Shown here: in pieces, positions 26,283 through 35,207 of the stretch
Layout: every line of letters starts with the position of its first letter
How positions within the stretch are numbered: position 1 is the first letter of the stretch
Origin: Actinomycetota bacterium
Lineage (GTDB): Bacteria; Actinomycetota; Acidimicrobiia; Acidimicrobiales; RAAP-2
DNA length: 64,000 bases
Assembly (NCBI GenBank): GCA_009699875.1
Contig: WLNI01000001.1
Span: 186,001 to 250,000 of the forward strand
Direction: 5' to 3'
The notes under the pieces: generated by a model
The model's database searches: none
What the model saw: only the letters and a program-made list of their open reading frames with translations
Told to the model about the DNA's origin: nothing
Made by a program: the position numbers and the translations under genes

Positions 26283-27791
26283 TCAAGCGAGATGGAACGC
26301 TTGAACAACGTAAAACGTTGCAGGAAGAACAAAGAGGAGCCCGTCGACTCTGTCCATCATTCCGCCATGTCCAGGCAAGAGCCGTCCCATGTCCTTGAGG
26401 CCAAGGTTCCGCTTCACGAGCGACTCCGTGAGATCACCGAGTGGGGAAACTATTGCCACGACGATTCCGAGGACGAGTGAACTCATGAGTGTCCAAGGGT
26501 GGATGAGGTGGACCACGATGACCGCCATCAAAATCGCTGCAACTGAACCACCAATAAGACCTTCCCAGGTTTTATTCGGACTGATCGATGGAGCAAGCGG
26601 TCGTTTACCGATTGATGACCCAATAAAAAGAGCCGCAATGTCGTAAGCAATGGAGACCAAGATCCCTCCGAGCAGATACGCCAAGCCGTGGCGATCCGGG
26701 AACAGATTTGGATTTAAGAGCAACGCTGCGTATGAGCCGAAAATACCGATCCAGGCAAAGACCAGCATTGTTGATGCCAGACCCTTCAAAGCGTCCGTCT
26801 TTTCAACACCAATCATGTACCAAATGACTGTGAAGATAAACAACAACACAGCGATAAGGCCTATCGCTTGGGTCCCACGGTTGTAGGCGGCAATTAACAG
26901 TGCAATTGTTGCTACAAGTCCGAGCAGTGTCGCCGGATGATAGCCACCACGTCGAAAAGCTGCGAAGACTTCTGCGGCGGCGAGGGTAACGACGACAATG
27001 ACCAGCACCATCGCAAGAAGCGTCCCAATATCAAACGTCACCAGAACGAGCACAGCAATCAGCACTCCAGTGATAATGGCTACTGGTAAGTCGCGTCCTT
27101 GTTTTCCTCTACCACCGCCGTCTCGCTGATCGAGGCCATCTCGAGATTGGCGGGGTGATCGATCATCTTGATCTCGATACCGTGAAGGCTCTCGCTCATC
27201 AGCGTCTTGACGTTCCCGGCCACGCCGGCGAGGAGCAGGGGATGTTGCAGCCATCGGGGGAAGCGGCGTGGCTGGAATGTCGTCGAGATTCCAGGGATCC
27301 AGGGTTTCTTCATTTGAGAACAGCCCCTCTTGCCCTGGCGCGTCCTGTGCGTTCATCTCTTCGCTGATTGAACTCTCTGTCCCAGGAAGGTCATCAAGAT
27401 TGAACTCCCAAGGCTGACTCTCTTCGAGAACTTGCTCTGGATTCAACGCCCCCATTGGCTCTTCTTGCGGCTCCAAGATCAAGGACTCAAATGCATCAGA
27501 GTCATCCGTCCAGTCGCTGTTATCTTCTCGCCATACGGGAGCACTCACGCCCGAGAGAGGATCATCGCTCACTTCTTCTCGGTCCAAGATCGCCGGCACT
27601 TGGCCAGTTGGTTCATCCGTCCAGTGCGGCATCTCGACTGCTGCCGTCTTCTTCTCATCGAGATTCCAATCAGCCAACGGGTCATCGCTTGCTGGGGTCG
27701 CACCAGTAATTCGAACTCCCCCAACGGCCGGCAATGTCACCGTTGGTTCATCGAGATCATCGTCATCAAAAAATCCTGAATTATCAGACAT
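26283..27791 (-). CDS. cdsA: Phosphatidate cytidylyltransferase with long acidic N-terminal region
   Basis: CdsA makes CDP-diacylglycerol from phosphatidate. I chose the ATG at 27791, which overlaps the frr stop (ATGTCTGA); an in-frame start 12 codons earlier would lie deep in frr. The first 250 of 502 residues are hydrophilic, rich in Asp, Glu and Pro, and look disordered. About eight membrane helices follow, with the family signature SPNKTWEGLIGG and the C-terminal SPLGDLTESLVKRNLGLKDMG...PGHGGMMDRVDG. The catalytic part is complete. The N-terminal extension is larger than usual and could be a partner-binding region. Confidence 0.94.
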   Translation of the reverse strand: MSDNSGFFDDDDLDEPTVTLPAVGGVRITGATPASDDPLADWNLDEKKTAAVEMPHWTDEPTGQVPAILDREEVSDDPLSGVSAPVWREDNSDWTDDSDAFESLILEPQEEPMGALNPEQVLEESQPWEFNLDDLPGTESSISEEMNAQDAPGQEGLFSNEETLDPWNLDDIPATPLPPMAATSPAPRRRGRERQDADEREPSRYRDQDDRSPRQSRDGLDQRDGGGRGKQGRDLPVAIITGVLIAVLVLVTFDIGTLLAMVLVIVVVTLAAAEVFAAFRRGGYHPATLLGLVATIALLIAAYNRGTQAIGLIAVLLFIFTVIWYMIGVEKTDALKGLASTMLVFAWIGIFGSYAALLLNPNLFPDRHGLAYLLGGILVSIAYDIAALFIGSSIGKRPLAPSISPNKTWEGLIGGSVAAILMAVIVVHLIHPWTLMSSLVLGIVVAIVSPLGDLTESLVKRNLGLKDMGRLLPGHGGMMDRVDGLLFVLPATFYVVQAFHLA

Positions 27792-28353
27792 CAAGGAGCT
27801 CCCGTTCCTTGTGCGCAAGAAGTTCATCGATTCCTTCGATGCTTGCTTGCGTCACCTTCTCTAACTGTTTGGCAACACGTTCATGGTCGTCGGACGACAG
27901 TGAACTATCTTTTTCTAGTTGGTCTAACTCCTGGCGCGAAGTCCTCCGGTGATTCCGAACTTGGACTTTCCCATCCTCTGCTTTTTGCCGGACCACTTTT
28001 ACCAAGTCCTTTCGTCGCTCCTCCGTCAGTGGTGGAAACGCTAACCGTATTACCTGTCCGTCGTTGGAAGGCGTGATTCCAAGGTCAGAAGCGCTGATTG
28101 CCTTCTCGATTGAGGCCATCGATCCCTTGTCGAATGGTGCCACCATCAACATTCGTGCTTCAGGGACGGTGAAGGAGGCAAGTGACTTCAATGGGGTCAT
28201 CGCTCCGTAGTAATCGACCATGATGGACTCAACAAGTGCCGGCGCAGCACGGCCTGTTCGCACATTTCCAAATTCAGCTTTGACATGTTCGAGCGTGTTT
28301 GCCATTTTATCTTTGGCATCATCGAGCACCATGCTGGCAAGTTCTTCTGTCAT
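27784..28353 (-). CDS. frr: Ribosome recycling factor
   Basis: With EF-G, RRF splits post-termination ribosomes. The 189-residue protein shows the standard long helical layout: [73 protein letters not shown] and the C-terminal HKERELLDV. It overlaps pyrH by 4 bases at its start and cdsA at its end, so the pyrH-frr-cdsA-dxr-rseP-ispG run is very compact. Confidence 0.97.
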   Translation of the reverse strand: MTEELASMVLDDAKDKMANTLEHVKAEFGNVRTGRAAPALVESIMVDYYGAMTPLKSLASFTVPEARMLMVAPFDKGSMASIEKAISASDLGITPSNDGQVIRLAFPPLTEERRKDLVKVVRQKAEDGKVQVRNHRRTSRQELDQLEKDSSLSSDDHERVAKQLEKVTQASIEGIDELLAHKERELLDV

Positions 28354-29069
28354 GCCACCAGCGTACCGAGGGCTTCGCCAAGAAGCGATCGGCGGAGATT
28401 TGTGGGTGACATAAGGTCAAACACGCGGATTGGGAGATTGTTGTCTTTACAAAATGTGATTGCGGTCAGATCCATCACTCGAAGATCTTTTGCGAGCACT
28501 TCAGAGAATGAAACTGTTTCATACCGAGTGGCGCTTGGATCAAGTTTGGGATCTGCGCTGTAGACGCCATCGACTCCTCCGTGCGTTCCCTTCAGAAGGA
28601 TCGACGCTTCGATTTCAGCAGCACGCAGGGCTGCGGAAGTATCAGTCGTGAAGTAAGGGTTTCCCATCCCAGCCGCGAACACCACAACTCGTCCTTTTTC
28701 TAGGTGACGAATTGCCCGCCGGCGGATGTAGGGCTCGGCAACTTCCGCCATGGACACTGCTGACAAGACACGGGTCGCCTGTCCATGCGACTCGAGAGCA
28801 TCCTGCAGGGCAAGAGCATTGATCGTAGTGCCGAGCATTCCCATCGTGTCGGATGTTGCTCGATCCATACCGGCAAGCTCGCCGGTAGCGCCTCTCCAGA
28901 TATTTCCTCCGCCGACCATAACTGCGAGCTCGAGATCTCGTGACTCTTTCGCCTCTGCAATCTCTCTCGCTAAGCGATCAACAGTCAGCGCATCGATGGT
29001 CTGATCCGACGCCGAGGACGCTAACGCTTCTCCAGAAAGTTTGAGCACGACGCGATTCTCGTTGGCCAT
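28350..29069 (-). CDS. pyrH: UMP kinase
   Basis: PyrH phosphorylates UMP to UDP in pyrimidine nucleotide synthesis. The 239-residue amino-acid-kinase fold protein begins [11 protein letters not shown], has [11 protein letters not shown] and the [14 protein letters not shown] nucleotide-binding loop with [20 protein letters not shown]. It lies between tsf (17-base gap) and frr (4-base overlap), the order seen across most bacteria. GTP activation and UTP inhibition are known for the family; nothing in the sequence departs from it. Confidence 0.97.
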   Translation of the reverse strand: MANENRVVLKLSGEALASSASDQTIDALTVDRLAREIAEAKESRDLELAVMVGGGNIWRGATGELAGMDRATSDTMGMLGTTINALALQDALESHGQATRVLSAVSMAEVAEPYIRRRAIRHLEKGRVVVFAAGMGNPYFTTDTSAALRAAEIEASILLKGTHGGVDGVYSADPKLDPSATRYETVSFSEVLAKDLRVMDLTAITFCKDNNLPIRVFDLMSPTNLRRSLLGEALGTLVA

Positions 29070-29086
29070 TGAGCCAGATCTCCTAC

Positions 29087-29881
29087 TCAGTCTCCGACGA
29101 TGACTTGGGCGAAACTCACAAGTTCCGCATCACCGAGAATCTGTGTGATGGTCTTTTTTTCGTCGCGTGCGAATGGTTGTTCCAGAAGAACGCGCTCTTT
29201 AAACCAGCCATTCATTCGACCTTCAATGATCTTGTCGAGTGATGCTTCGGGTTTTCCTTCGTTCCGAGAAATTGACTCGATCGTTGCACGCTCTTGCGCG
29301 ACTTCTTCTGCGGGTACGTCTTCACGACGCGCCACCATTGGTCGAGCAAAGGCTGCATGGACTGCGATGTCGTGCGCTAACTCTTCGCTCCCACCTTTGA
29401 GGACGACTGCAACGGCATTCACGCCTCGACCAGCCTGATGGTGCAGGTACGTATCGACGACTTCACCATCTCCAGCTTCAAGGCGTACGACCTCACCGAT
29501 CGAAATATTTTCTTTCAGGGTCGTTCGCATGGTGTCGATTTCATCGTTGAAACTTTCTACGACGCCAGTACCTTCGGCAGCGACTCGTGCAGCGATTTCA
29601 TCAACTAGCGACACAAACTCAGCAGACTTCGCAACAAAGTCAGTCTCGCATCGAAGTTCAACAATTGAAGCAACGCCACCTTCTCGAACTGTTGAAACCG
29701 CTCCCTGCGAGGCATCACGATCGGACCGTTTGGCCGCCGACGCAATACCTTGCTCTCTCAGCCAGATGGATGACTTTTGGATATCGCCATCGTTCGCTTC
29801 AAGCGCTCGCTTTGCATCAAGCATCCCAACTCCGGTTGAACGTCGTAAGGATTGAACATCTTTTGCAGTAAATGAAGCCAT
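29087..29881 (-). CDS. tsf: Translation elongation factor Ts
   Basis: EF-Ts is the nucleotide exchange factor of EF-Tu. The 264-residue protein has the N-terminal UBA-like module ([24 protein letters not shown]), the TDFVAKS motif that contacts EF-Tu ([14 protein letters not shown]), and the dimerization region with [11 protein letters not shown]-like [11 protein letters not shown]. It starts 8 bases after rpsB, its universal partner. Length is slightly below the E. coli protein, normal for actinobacteria. Confidence 0.97.
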   Translation of the reverse strand: MASFTAKDVQSLRRSTGVGMLDAKRALEANDGDIQKSSIWLREQGIASAAKRSDRDASQGAVSTVREGGVASIVELRCETDFVAKSAEFVSLVDEIAARVAAEGTGVVESFNDEIDTMRTTLKENISIGEVVRLEAGDGEVVDTYLHHQAGRGVNAVAVVLKGGSEELAHDIAVHAAFARPMVARREDVPAEEVAQERATIESISRNEGKPEASLDKIIEGRMNGWFKERVLLEQPFARDEKKTITQILGDAELVSFAQVIVGD

Positions 29882-29889
29882 CGTCTCTC

Positions 29890-30678
29890 TTATGCCTCCG
29901 TCACTTCCGCCGCACCAACAACTGCTGGGACCGGCTCTTCTTCAACGACAACCGCGACTTCTTCGACAACAGGTGCTGCCTTCGGTCGGTTCGCTGCGAT
30001 GAAGCGACCTTCAACAACAGCGTCCGCAATCACTCGGCACATCAAGGCACCCGAACGAATGGCGTCGTCGTTACCTGGAATGACAAAGTCAATGACATCA
30101 GGATCACAGTTAGTGTCAACAACGGCAACGACTGGAAGACCGAGTTTGTTGGCTTCCGTCACAGCGATGTGCTCTTTATTCGTGTCGACGACGAAAATGG
30201 CATCAGGGAGTCGATCGAGACCAGCGATACCACTGAGGTTGCGCTCAAGTTTTTCCAGCTCGCGAGAGTGACGAAGCGCTTCGCGCTTGGGCATACCTTC
30301 GAAGTCCCCTGCTGCCTGCATCAATCGAAGTTCCTGCAAACGCTTGACTCGACCAGAAACTGTTTGAAAGTTTGTGAGCATTCCACCCAACCAGCGGTGG
30401 TTGACGTAGGGCATGCCACAAGCGTCAGCGAATCCAGAGATGGGACCTTGTGCCTGCTTCTTGGTTCCCACAAACAGAATGGAACCGCCACCTGCGACAA
30501 GATCTCTCACGTACTCATAAGAGCTTTCGATTCCGCTCAGGGTCTTGTGAAGATCGATCAAATAGATCCCGCTGCGCTCTCCATAAATGAATCGTCGCAT
30601 TTTCGGGTTCCACCGTCGGGTTTGGTGTCCGAGGTGAACTCCAGCGTCTAACAGCTGGTGCATTGTGACCACAGCCAT
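29890..30678 (-). CDS. rpsB: 30S ribosomal protein uS2
   Basis: uS2 joins the 30S subunit late and is needed for binding S1. I chose the ATG at 30678 because AAGGAG lies 9 bases upstream and the product opens normally with [19 protein letters not shown]; a start 14 codons earlier is not supported. The 262-residue protein has [32 protein letters not shown], and [15 protein letters not shown]. The last 40 residues form an alanine/valine/glutamate-rich acidic tail typical of actinobacterial S2. tsf follows. Confidence 0.97.
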   Translation of the reverse strand: MAVVTMHQLLDAGVHLGHQTRRWNPKMRRFIYGERSGIYLIDLHKTLSGIESSYEYVRDLVAGGGSILFVGTKKQAQGPISGFADACGMPYVNHRWLGGMLTNFQTVSGRVKRLQELRLMQAAGDFEGMPKREALRHSRELEKLERNLSGIAGLDRLPDAIFVVDTNKEHIAVTEANKLGLPVVAVVDTNCDPDVIDFVIPGNDDAIRSGALMCRVIADAVVEGRFIAANRPKAAPVVEEVAVVVEEEPVPAVVGAAEVTEA

Positions 30679-30724
30679 GGTCTTCTCCTTTATTGGTCTT
30701 CCGGTTGGACAATCCCTCACACCG

Positions 30725-30746
30725 CACTTCCGCCGAAACGGAAGCG
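30725..30746 (-). promoter_or_regulatory. Stem-loop in the rpsB leader
   Basis: On the minus strand CGCTTCCG pairs with CGGAAGTG around a six-base loop (TTTCGG), an 8-pair stem with one wobble, about 47 bases upstream of the rpsB start. It lies in the 173-base gap between xerC and rpsB, which otherwise holds no gene. S2 autoregulates its operon in several bacteria through leader RNA, so this is a candidate site. There is no downstream U-run. Confidence 0.35.
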
Positions 30747-30851
30747 ACCGTCAGTACGTGATCAGGCCTTCTTCTCGATAATTTCTCTGCGTCCCTCTGC
30801 TGGTCAGCCTTTCAACTCTACTCTGCCCAGGCAGGGGCCTTCACACGGACC

Positions 30852-31754
30852 TCAGGCCCGAGGGTGGGTATCGTCGTAGACCCGTTGAAGTCGGTCTTTT
30901 GAGACATGGGTGTAGAGCTGTGTGGTCGCCAGCGATGCGTGGCCCAGCAGTTCTTGGACAACACGTAGATCCGCCCCCCCGTCGAGAAGATGGGTGGCGT
31001 AGGTGTGGCGAAGAGCGTGAGGATGTGTCGGGACCTGCGAGCGAGCATCCAAGATCCGCCGAACATCTCTCGATCCCAGTCGGGCCCCTTTTCGATTATA
31101 GAAAAGGGCTCCCGAAGGAGAATCTTCTTTCATCGTGGCGTCGCGAGATTCGTGGATGTAACGCTCGACCAAGAGCGCGCAGCGCTCGTGAATTGGGACA
31201 CGCCGCTCTTTCGAGCCTTTCCCCATCACCAAGATTGACCCGGCGACCAGGTCAACGTCCTCGACGTCGAGGCTGCAGAGCTCCGCAACTCGAATCCCTG
31301 CGGCATAGAGCAACTCAAGGACAACTCTGTCCCTCACGTCGAGAGGAGCATCGAAATCAAGTGGCGCATCGAGGAGTTCTGCAAGTTCTGCTGGGCCCAC
31401 AAGATCTGGAAGGCGCGATGAGGCCGCTGGCGCTGAAAGTCGAGCCGCTGGATCAACCTCGATGACCCCTCTTGAGCGAAGCCAAGAAAAGTAGCTCCGA
31501 ATAGCCGCGGCTTTTCGAGCAATAGTGGACTTCGCCAATTCACGAGCAGCTAGCGATGCCATCCATCGTCGAAGAACCAATCGATCAACATCTTGCACGT
31601 CGTGAATCTCCCCCTCCAGAAGCCAATTGACAAAATCATCGACATCAGCGACGTAGGCCCGTTTCGTAGCAGGGGATCGTCCAGAGATCCACGTCGAGAA
31701 GCCATCTCTCTCAAAGTGGTCATGTTCAATTGGTTCCGGTGCGGATTGGTCCAC
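30852..31754 (-). CDS. xerC: Tyrosine recombinase XerC/XerD family
   Basis: This family resolves chromosome dimers at dif together with a partner recombinase and FtsK. The 300-residue protein has the core-binding N-terminal domain (about 15-100) and the catalytic domain with all active residues visible: R155 (AAGIRVAEL), K179 (MGKGSKERR), H246 and R249 (HPHALRHTYATH), H272 (LLGHAS) and the nucleophile Y281 (TTQLYTHV). Chromosomal Xer, not an integrase, is favoured by its length, by the position beside rpsB and by the lack of mobile genes. Whether it is XerC or XerD cannot be settled here. Confidence 0.9.
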   Translation of the reverse strand: MDQSAPEPIEHDHFERDGFSTWISGRSPATKRAYVADVDDFVNWLLEGEIHDVQDVDRLVLRRWMASLAARELAKSTIARKAAAIRSYFSWLRSRGVIEVDPAARLSAPAASSRLPDLVGPAELAELLDAPLDFDAPLDVRDRVVLELLYAAGIRVAELCSLDVEDVDLVAGSILVMGKGSKERRVPIHERCALLVERYIHESRDATMKEDSPSGALFYNRKGARLGSRDVRRILDARSQVPTHPHALRHTYATHLLDGGADLRVVQELLGHASLATTQLYTHVSKDRLQRVYDDTHPRA

Positions 31755-31839
31755 GCCTCAAGGCTAGGCCTCGGGGCTCTCCGAAAGTAGGAGCCTCTTC
31801 ATCTAGTCTCAGCACTAGGGCGACAGGAAGAAGCAAAGC

Positions 31840-32523
31840 GTGCCAAACAGAATCTTGATTGTCGAAGATGACGAACGGATTCGTTCTTCAATGCGCCTTT
31901 CTCTCGAACAGGAGGGCTACGTCATCGATGAAGCCTCGAGCGGAGAAATCGCTCTGGATCTCTTTCGAGATAATCCCCATGATCTAGCGCTTGTAGATCT
32001 CATGTTGCCTGGGATGGATGGCTTCGAGTGTTGTCGAGCACTCCGCCGTGATGCTGCAGTGCCCATCATTATGGTGACCGCTCGTAACCAGACCAACGAC
32101 GTGGTTGCGGGACTTGAGGCAGGGGCAGATGACTACGTCACAAAACCGTTCATTCCAAAAGAGTTAGCCGCCCGTATTGGTGCGCTCCTCCGGCGAGTCC
32201 AACCTGAGGAACTCGCAGATGATCTTTTCCGTTTTGGTGATTTTGAATTACTTCCCGAACAAGGAATCCTCCGGCATCGTGACGGCATGATTGTCCACTG
32301 TACGAGGACCGAGTTTCGGCTTCTCTGTGAACTCGCTGCGCACCCCAATAAGATTCTGAGTCGAGAACACCTGCTCGAACACGTGTGGGGCTATGACTAC
32401 TTTGGAGATAGTCGACTCGTCGACGTTCACGTTCGCCGTCTTCGAACGAAGATCGAACCCGATGCAGCTCTCCCGACTTATCTTCAAACAGTGCGCGGCA
32501 TGGGTTACAAGTTGGTGGTCTAG
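31840..32523 (+). CDS. OmpR-family response regulator, MtrA-like
   Basis: The 227-residue protein has a receiver domain with the acidic pocket (VEDDER at 8-13), phospho-acceptor D53 (ALVDLMLPG), T80 and K102 (VTKPF). A C-terminal winged-helix DNA-binding domain follows (TRTEFRLLCELAAHPNKILSREHLLEHVWGYD and VDVHVRRLRTKIE). Translation begins at GTG with AGGAAG upstream. The kinase gene starts 3 bases after its stop and a GerMN lipoprotein gene follows, the order of mtrA-mtrB-lpqB in actinobacteria. By analogy it may control cell-envelope and division genes. Confidence 0.9.
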   Translation: MPNRILIVEDDERIRSSMRLSLEQEGYVIDEASSGEIALDLFRDNPHDLALVDLMLPGMDGFECCRALRRDAAVPIIMVTARNQTNDVVAGLEAGADDYVTKPFIPKELAARIGALLRRVQPEELADDLFRFGDFELLPEQGILRHRDGMIVHCTRTEFRLLCELAAHPNKILSREHLLEHVWGYDYFGDSRLVDVHVRRLRTKIEPDAALPTYLQTVRGMGYKLVV

Positions 32524-32526
32524 AGC

Positions 32527-33969
32527 GTGACCTCACCGGAAAAAATCCGTTCGGTGCCGCGCCTTGGACTTCGAGGCCGCCTGATCGCCGCATTCGCAAC
32601 TGGCGCTCTCGTGCTCTCGGTCTCTATGGGTGCGATTGCGTACTACACCACGCGCCATTTCCTCATCACCGACCGCCAAAGTGCTGCGCTCCATCAGGCC
32701 TACGCCAATGCGGCACTCTTGCGTAACGCCCTTGCGGCAAACGTTCCCCATATCGACCTTCAAGTCACGTCACTTGATTCAGGGGCAGGGTCGGTATCGC
32801 TCTTAAATGACAATGGTCAATGGTTCTCCACGTCGCTCGCTGTTGGAAAGAACTCAATTCCTTTGGCACTGCGTCAAAGCGTCGGATCTCTCCACGTTGC
32901 GACTCAGACGTCCGTTATCAACGATGCACCTGCGTTCAGCGTCGGCGTTCCTCTCCCCTCTCAACAGGCGGCGTACTACTTGGTCTACGACCTCTCAGAT
33001 CTGCAACACACGCTTCGCGTACTTCTGACTGCCCTGGGTGCTGCGGCTGCGGCCACGACGCTCCTTGGAGCTGGTCTTGGGCTCATTGCGAGTCGACGCA
33101 CCATGCGCCCACTCGCTGAAGTCTCATTGGCAGCAGTAGCCATCGCTCAAGGAGATTTGGAAACCCGCCTGCCGGGCCATCGTGGCGATGCCGATCTCGA
33201 GGGATTGACCAACTCCTTCAACACCATGGTTGACCAACTTCAAGAGCGTTTAGAACGAGACGCTCGCTTTACCTCTGACGTCAGTCATGAGCTGCGATCT
33301 CCACTCACTACGATGGCAGCAACTCTTGGAGTTCTTGAATCGCGAAGAGACGAGCTCAGCGAGCAAGGCAAGCAAGCCCTTGATCTCATGTCCGCTGACA
33401 TTCGCCGTTTTGCTCGACTCGTAGAAGATCTCTTAGAGATTTCCCGCAGCGATGCTGGTGCGAGCGACATGATCTATGACACGGTCACAATCGGAGAACT
33501 TGTTGAACGGTCTCTTCATGCATCGACACGACTGAATGACAATTTTCCTCCTCCAACACTCTTCATTGATCCAAGCGTTCGCTCCGTTCGCTTGATGGTC
33601 GACAAACGCCGATTCGAGCGCATTATGGGCAACCTCATCGAAAATGCTGCCAACTATGCGGGCGGAGCAACCCGAGTAAGTGCAACGCTCAGCCATGACG
33701 CCCTGCATCTCGAGCTTCGAGTCTGCGATGAGGGACCTGGAATTTCTCTCGTCGAGCGAGACCGTATCTTCGAACGGTTTTATAGAGGTGACATCTCTGG
33801 CCAGCGCGAAGGAAACGAAGGCTCTGGTCTTGGTCTCGCACTCGTCGCCGACAACGTTGCTCGCCATGGCGGAACGGTTCGTGTTGAGCAAGGCCCAAAC
33901 GCAAAGGGATCTGACTTTGTCGTGATGATCCCACTCCACAGAGAAATCGAGGACGCTGATGAAACGTAA
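32527..33969 (+). CDS. Sensor histidine kinase, MtrB-like
   Basis: A membrane sensor kinase of 480 residues. The first membrane helix lies at about 17-40, an extracytoplasmic sensor segment at 41-160, and the second helix at about 163-188. A HAMP domain follows (RRTMRPLAEVSLAAVAIAQGD). The HisKA box has the phospho-accepting H254 (FTSDVSHELRSPL). The ATPase domain has N (NLIENAANYAGG), G1 (DEGPGI) and G2 (GSGLGLAL) boxes. GTG start, 3 bases after the regulator stop. It overlaps the lipoprotein gene by 11 bases. The stimulus is unknown; MtrB relatives respond to envelope or division state. Confidence 0.92.
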   Translation: MTSPEKIRSVPRLGLRGRLIAAFATGALVLSVSMGAIAYYTTRHFLITDRQSAALHQAYANAALLRNALAANVPHIDLQVTSLDSGAGSVSLLNDNGQWFSTSLAVGKNSIPLALRQSVGSLHVATQTSVINDAPAFSVGVPLPSQQAAYYLVYDLSDLQHTLRVLLTALGAAAAATTLLGAGLGLIASRRTMRPLAEVSLAAVAIAQGDLETRLPGHRGDADLEGLTNSFNTMVDQLQERLERDARFTSDVSHELRSPLTTMAATLGVLESRRDELSEQGKQALDLMSADIRRFARLVEDLLEISRSDAGASDMIYDTVTIGELVERSLHASTRLNDNFPPPTLFIDPSVRSVRLMVDKRRFERIMGNLIENAANYAGGATRVSATLSHDALHLELRVCDEGPGISLVERDRIFERFYRGDISGQREGNEGSGLGLALVADNVARHGGTVRVEQGPNAKGSDFVVMIPLHREIEDADET

Positions 33970-34540
33970 AAATCTTCTTGTTCTCTGTCTAATCGCTCTC
34001 GTTACAAGCGCATGTGGCATTCCGACGAGTTCTCAACCAGATGTTGTTTCGAAACATAATGTTCCATTTCATCTTCTTTCCCCTGACTCCTCCTCAACGA
34101 CGACCACGACTGAGCCTGCACTCGCTTACGCCCAAGAAAATATTTTCCTTCTCGACAACGCCGGGAAAGCCATCAGTGTTCGCAGGGACGTCAGTGTTCC
34201 CGCGACACTGACGGCAGTCTTAACTGCTCTCATCGCGGGACCTACTTCAGCCGAGGCATCTCAAGGCATCACCTCGGCGTTGCCGAGTGACCTCAAAGTT
34301 ATCTCGATTGCACTTGTCGGCTCAACAGTGACCCTGAACTTCAATACTGCGTTTGGGAAGATCAATGGCGCAGCCGAAACCCAGGCGGTGGGGCAAGTGG
34401 TCTTGACAACGACTGACCAACCTCAGATTTCAGCCGTGAGTTTCCAAATTGATTCGAAACCAATCTCAGTGCCGACCTCAAGCGGCGTGGTGACCTCTGC
34501 TCCGGTCACCGCAGCACAGTACGCGTCACTGAAAAATTAA
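33959..34540 (+). CDS. GerMN-domain lipoprotein, short LpqB-like protein
   Basis: The 193-residue protein starts with a lipoprotein signal peptide (basic KRKN, hydrophobic core, lipobox LVTSAC with the modified cysteine near residue 20). A serine/threonine-rich linker and one GerMN domain follow (LTALIAGPTSAEASQGITSALP, VTLNFNTAF, AVGQVVLTTTDQPQISAVSF). It would be anchored outside the membrane. It overlaps the kinase gene by 11 bases, matching the mtrAB-lpqB arrangement in which LpqB modulates the kinase. True LpqB proteins are about three times longer, with a beta-propeller that is absent here. Its stop overlaps that of convergent rsfS by 4 bases. Confidence 0.82.
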   Translation: MKRKNLLVLCLIALVTSACGIPTSSQPDVVSKHNVPFHLLSPDSSSTTTTTEPALAYAQENIFLLDNAGKAISVRRDVSVPATLTAVLTALIAGPTSAEASQGITSALPSDLKVISIALVGSTVTLNFNTAFGKINGAAETQAVGQVVLTTTDQPQISAVSFQIDSKPISVPTSSGVVTSAPVTAAQYASLKN

Positions 34541-34947
34541 CTTCCTGACGCCTTCTCATTTCTCGCTCTAGGCAATACCTGGCTGAGATCCACCCGAGGC
34601 GCACCAGACCAGAGATGTTCAAGGTCATAAAAGCGGCGGGTCTCATCGAGAAAGACGTGGACGACGACGTCGCCATAGTCCATCAAGACCCAGCTTGCGT
34701 CCTTGACGCCTTCCACTCGTAAGGGTCCACGGTCTGTGTGGGCTTTGGTCGCCTCCTCGATGGAATCTACGAGCGTCGATACTTGGCGCGAGTTCCTCCC
34801 TGAGGCAATCACGAAATAATCGACGACCCCGAGAAGTTCAGAAACGTCAAGAGCAACGAGTTCTTCAGCCAACTTTGCATCGGCTGCAACAACCGCTGCA
34901 TCGACAAGAGCCCGTGACTCAAGGTGCGAGGTCGAAGCGTTCTCCAT
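34537..34947 (-). CDS. rsfS: Ribosomal silencing factor RsfS
   Basis: RsfS binds uL14 and blocks subunit joining when nutrients fall. The 136-residue product is taken from the ATG at 34947; the frame is open for 70 more codons upstream, but that part overlaps the small membrane-protein gene and looks unlike the family. The conserved core is DAAVVAADAKLAEELVALDVSEL, VVDYFVIASGRNSRQV and WVLMDYGDVVVHVFLDETRRFYDLEHLW. A GTG at 34968 is an alternative start; neither has a strong Shine-Dalgarno. It follows nadD in the usual order, separated by a small gene. Confidence 0.93.
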   Translation of the reverse strand: MENASTSHLESRALVDAAVVAADAKLAEELVALDVSELLGVVDYFVIASGRNSRQVSTLVDSIEEATKAHTDRGPLRVEGVKDASWVLMDYGDVVVHVFLDETRRFYDLEHLWSGAPRVDLSQVLPRARNEKASGS

Positions 34948-34973
34948 GTCGCTCTGTGAACTACTCACGAGAT

Positions 34974-35201
34974 TCAGTGAACAAACTCCACGATCGCTAG
35001 CGCAGAAACGAAGGGCAGTGTGAGTCCTGCAGCCCCAATCCACATCCAGCGGTGTTTTTCCTGAAGCGAAGCTTGATGGGCTGCGCGGTGTGCCCGTCGA
35101 GACAAGACGTTGTGATGTGTTCGATCCTGTCCCGCAACTGAAGGCGATGCTCCCCACGGACTCGTCGTGGTGAACTGATCTTGGGAGCTCTGAACGTCCA
35201 T
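34974..35201 (-). CDS. Small tail-anchored membrane protein of unknown function
   Basis: A 75-residue reading frame lies between nadD and rsfS, beginning 6 bases after the nadD stop. Its first 50 residues are polar with a basic, histidine-rich stretch (RTHHNVLSRRAHRAAHQASL). The last 22 form one hydrophobic helix (WMWIGAAGLTLPFVSALAIVEFV), so it would be tail-anchored with a cytoplasmic basic domain. The tight spacing, the membrane-like composition and the absence of a longer gene in this gap favour a real gene. I recognise no family. A link to NAD synthesis or ribosome silencing is not shown. Confidence 0.6.
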   Translation of the reverse strand: MDVQSSQDQFTTTSPWGASPSVAGQDRTHHNVLSRRAHRAAHQASLQEKHRWMWIGAAGLTLPFVSALAIVEFVH

Positions 35202-35207
35202 CTGTCT

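Noticed and set aside
29872-30651. 259-residue open frame opposite rpsB
   Set aside because: Antisense to a certain ribosomal protein gene, with no family features; it is the complementary-strand shadow of rpsB.
34948-35157. 70-codon N-terminal extension of rsfS
   Set aside because: It overlaps the small membrane-protein gene and the nadD-rsfS spacer and does not resemble RsfS; the family begins near MENASTSHLESRAL.
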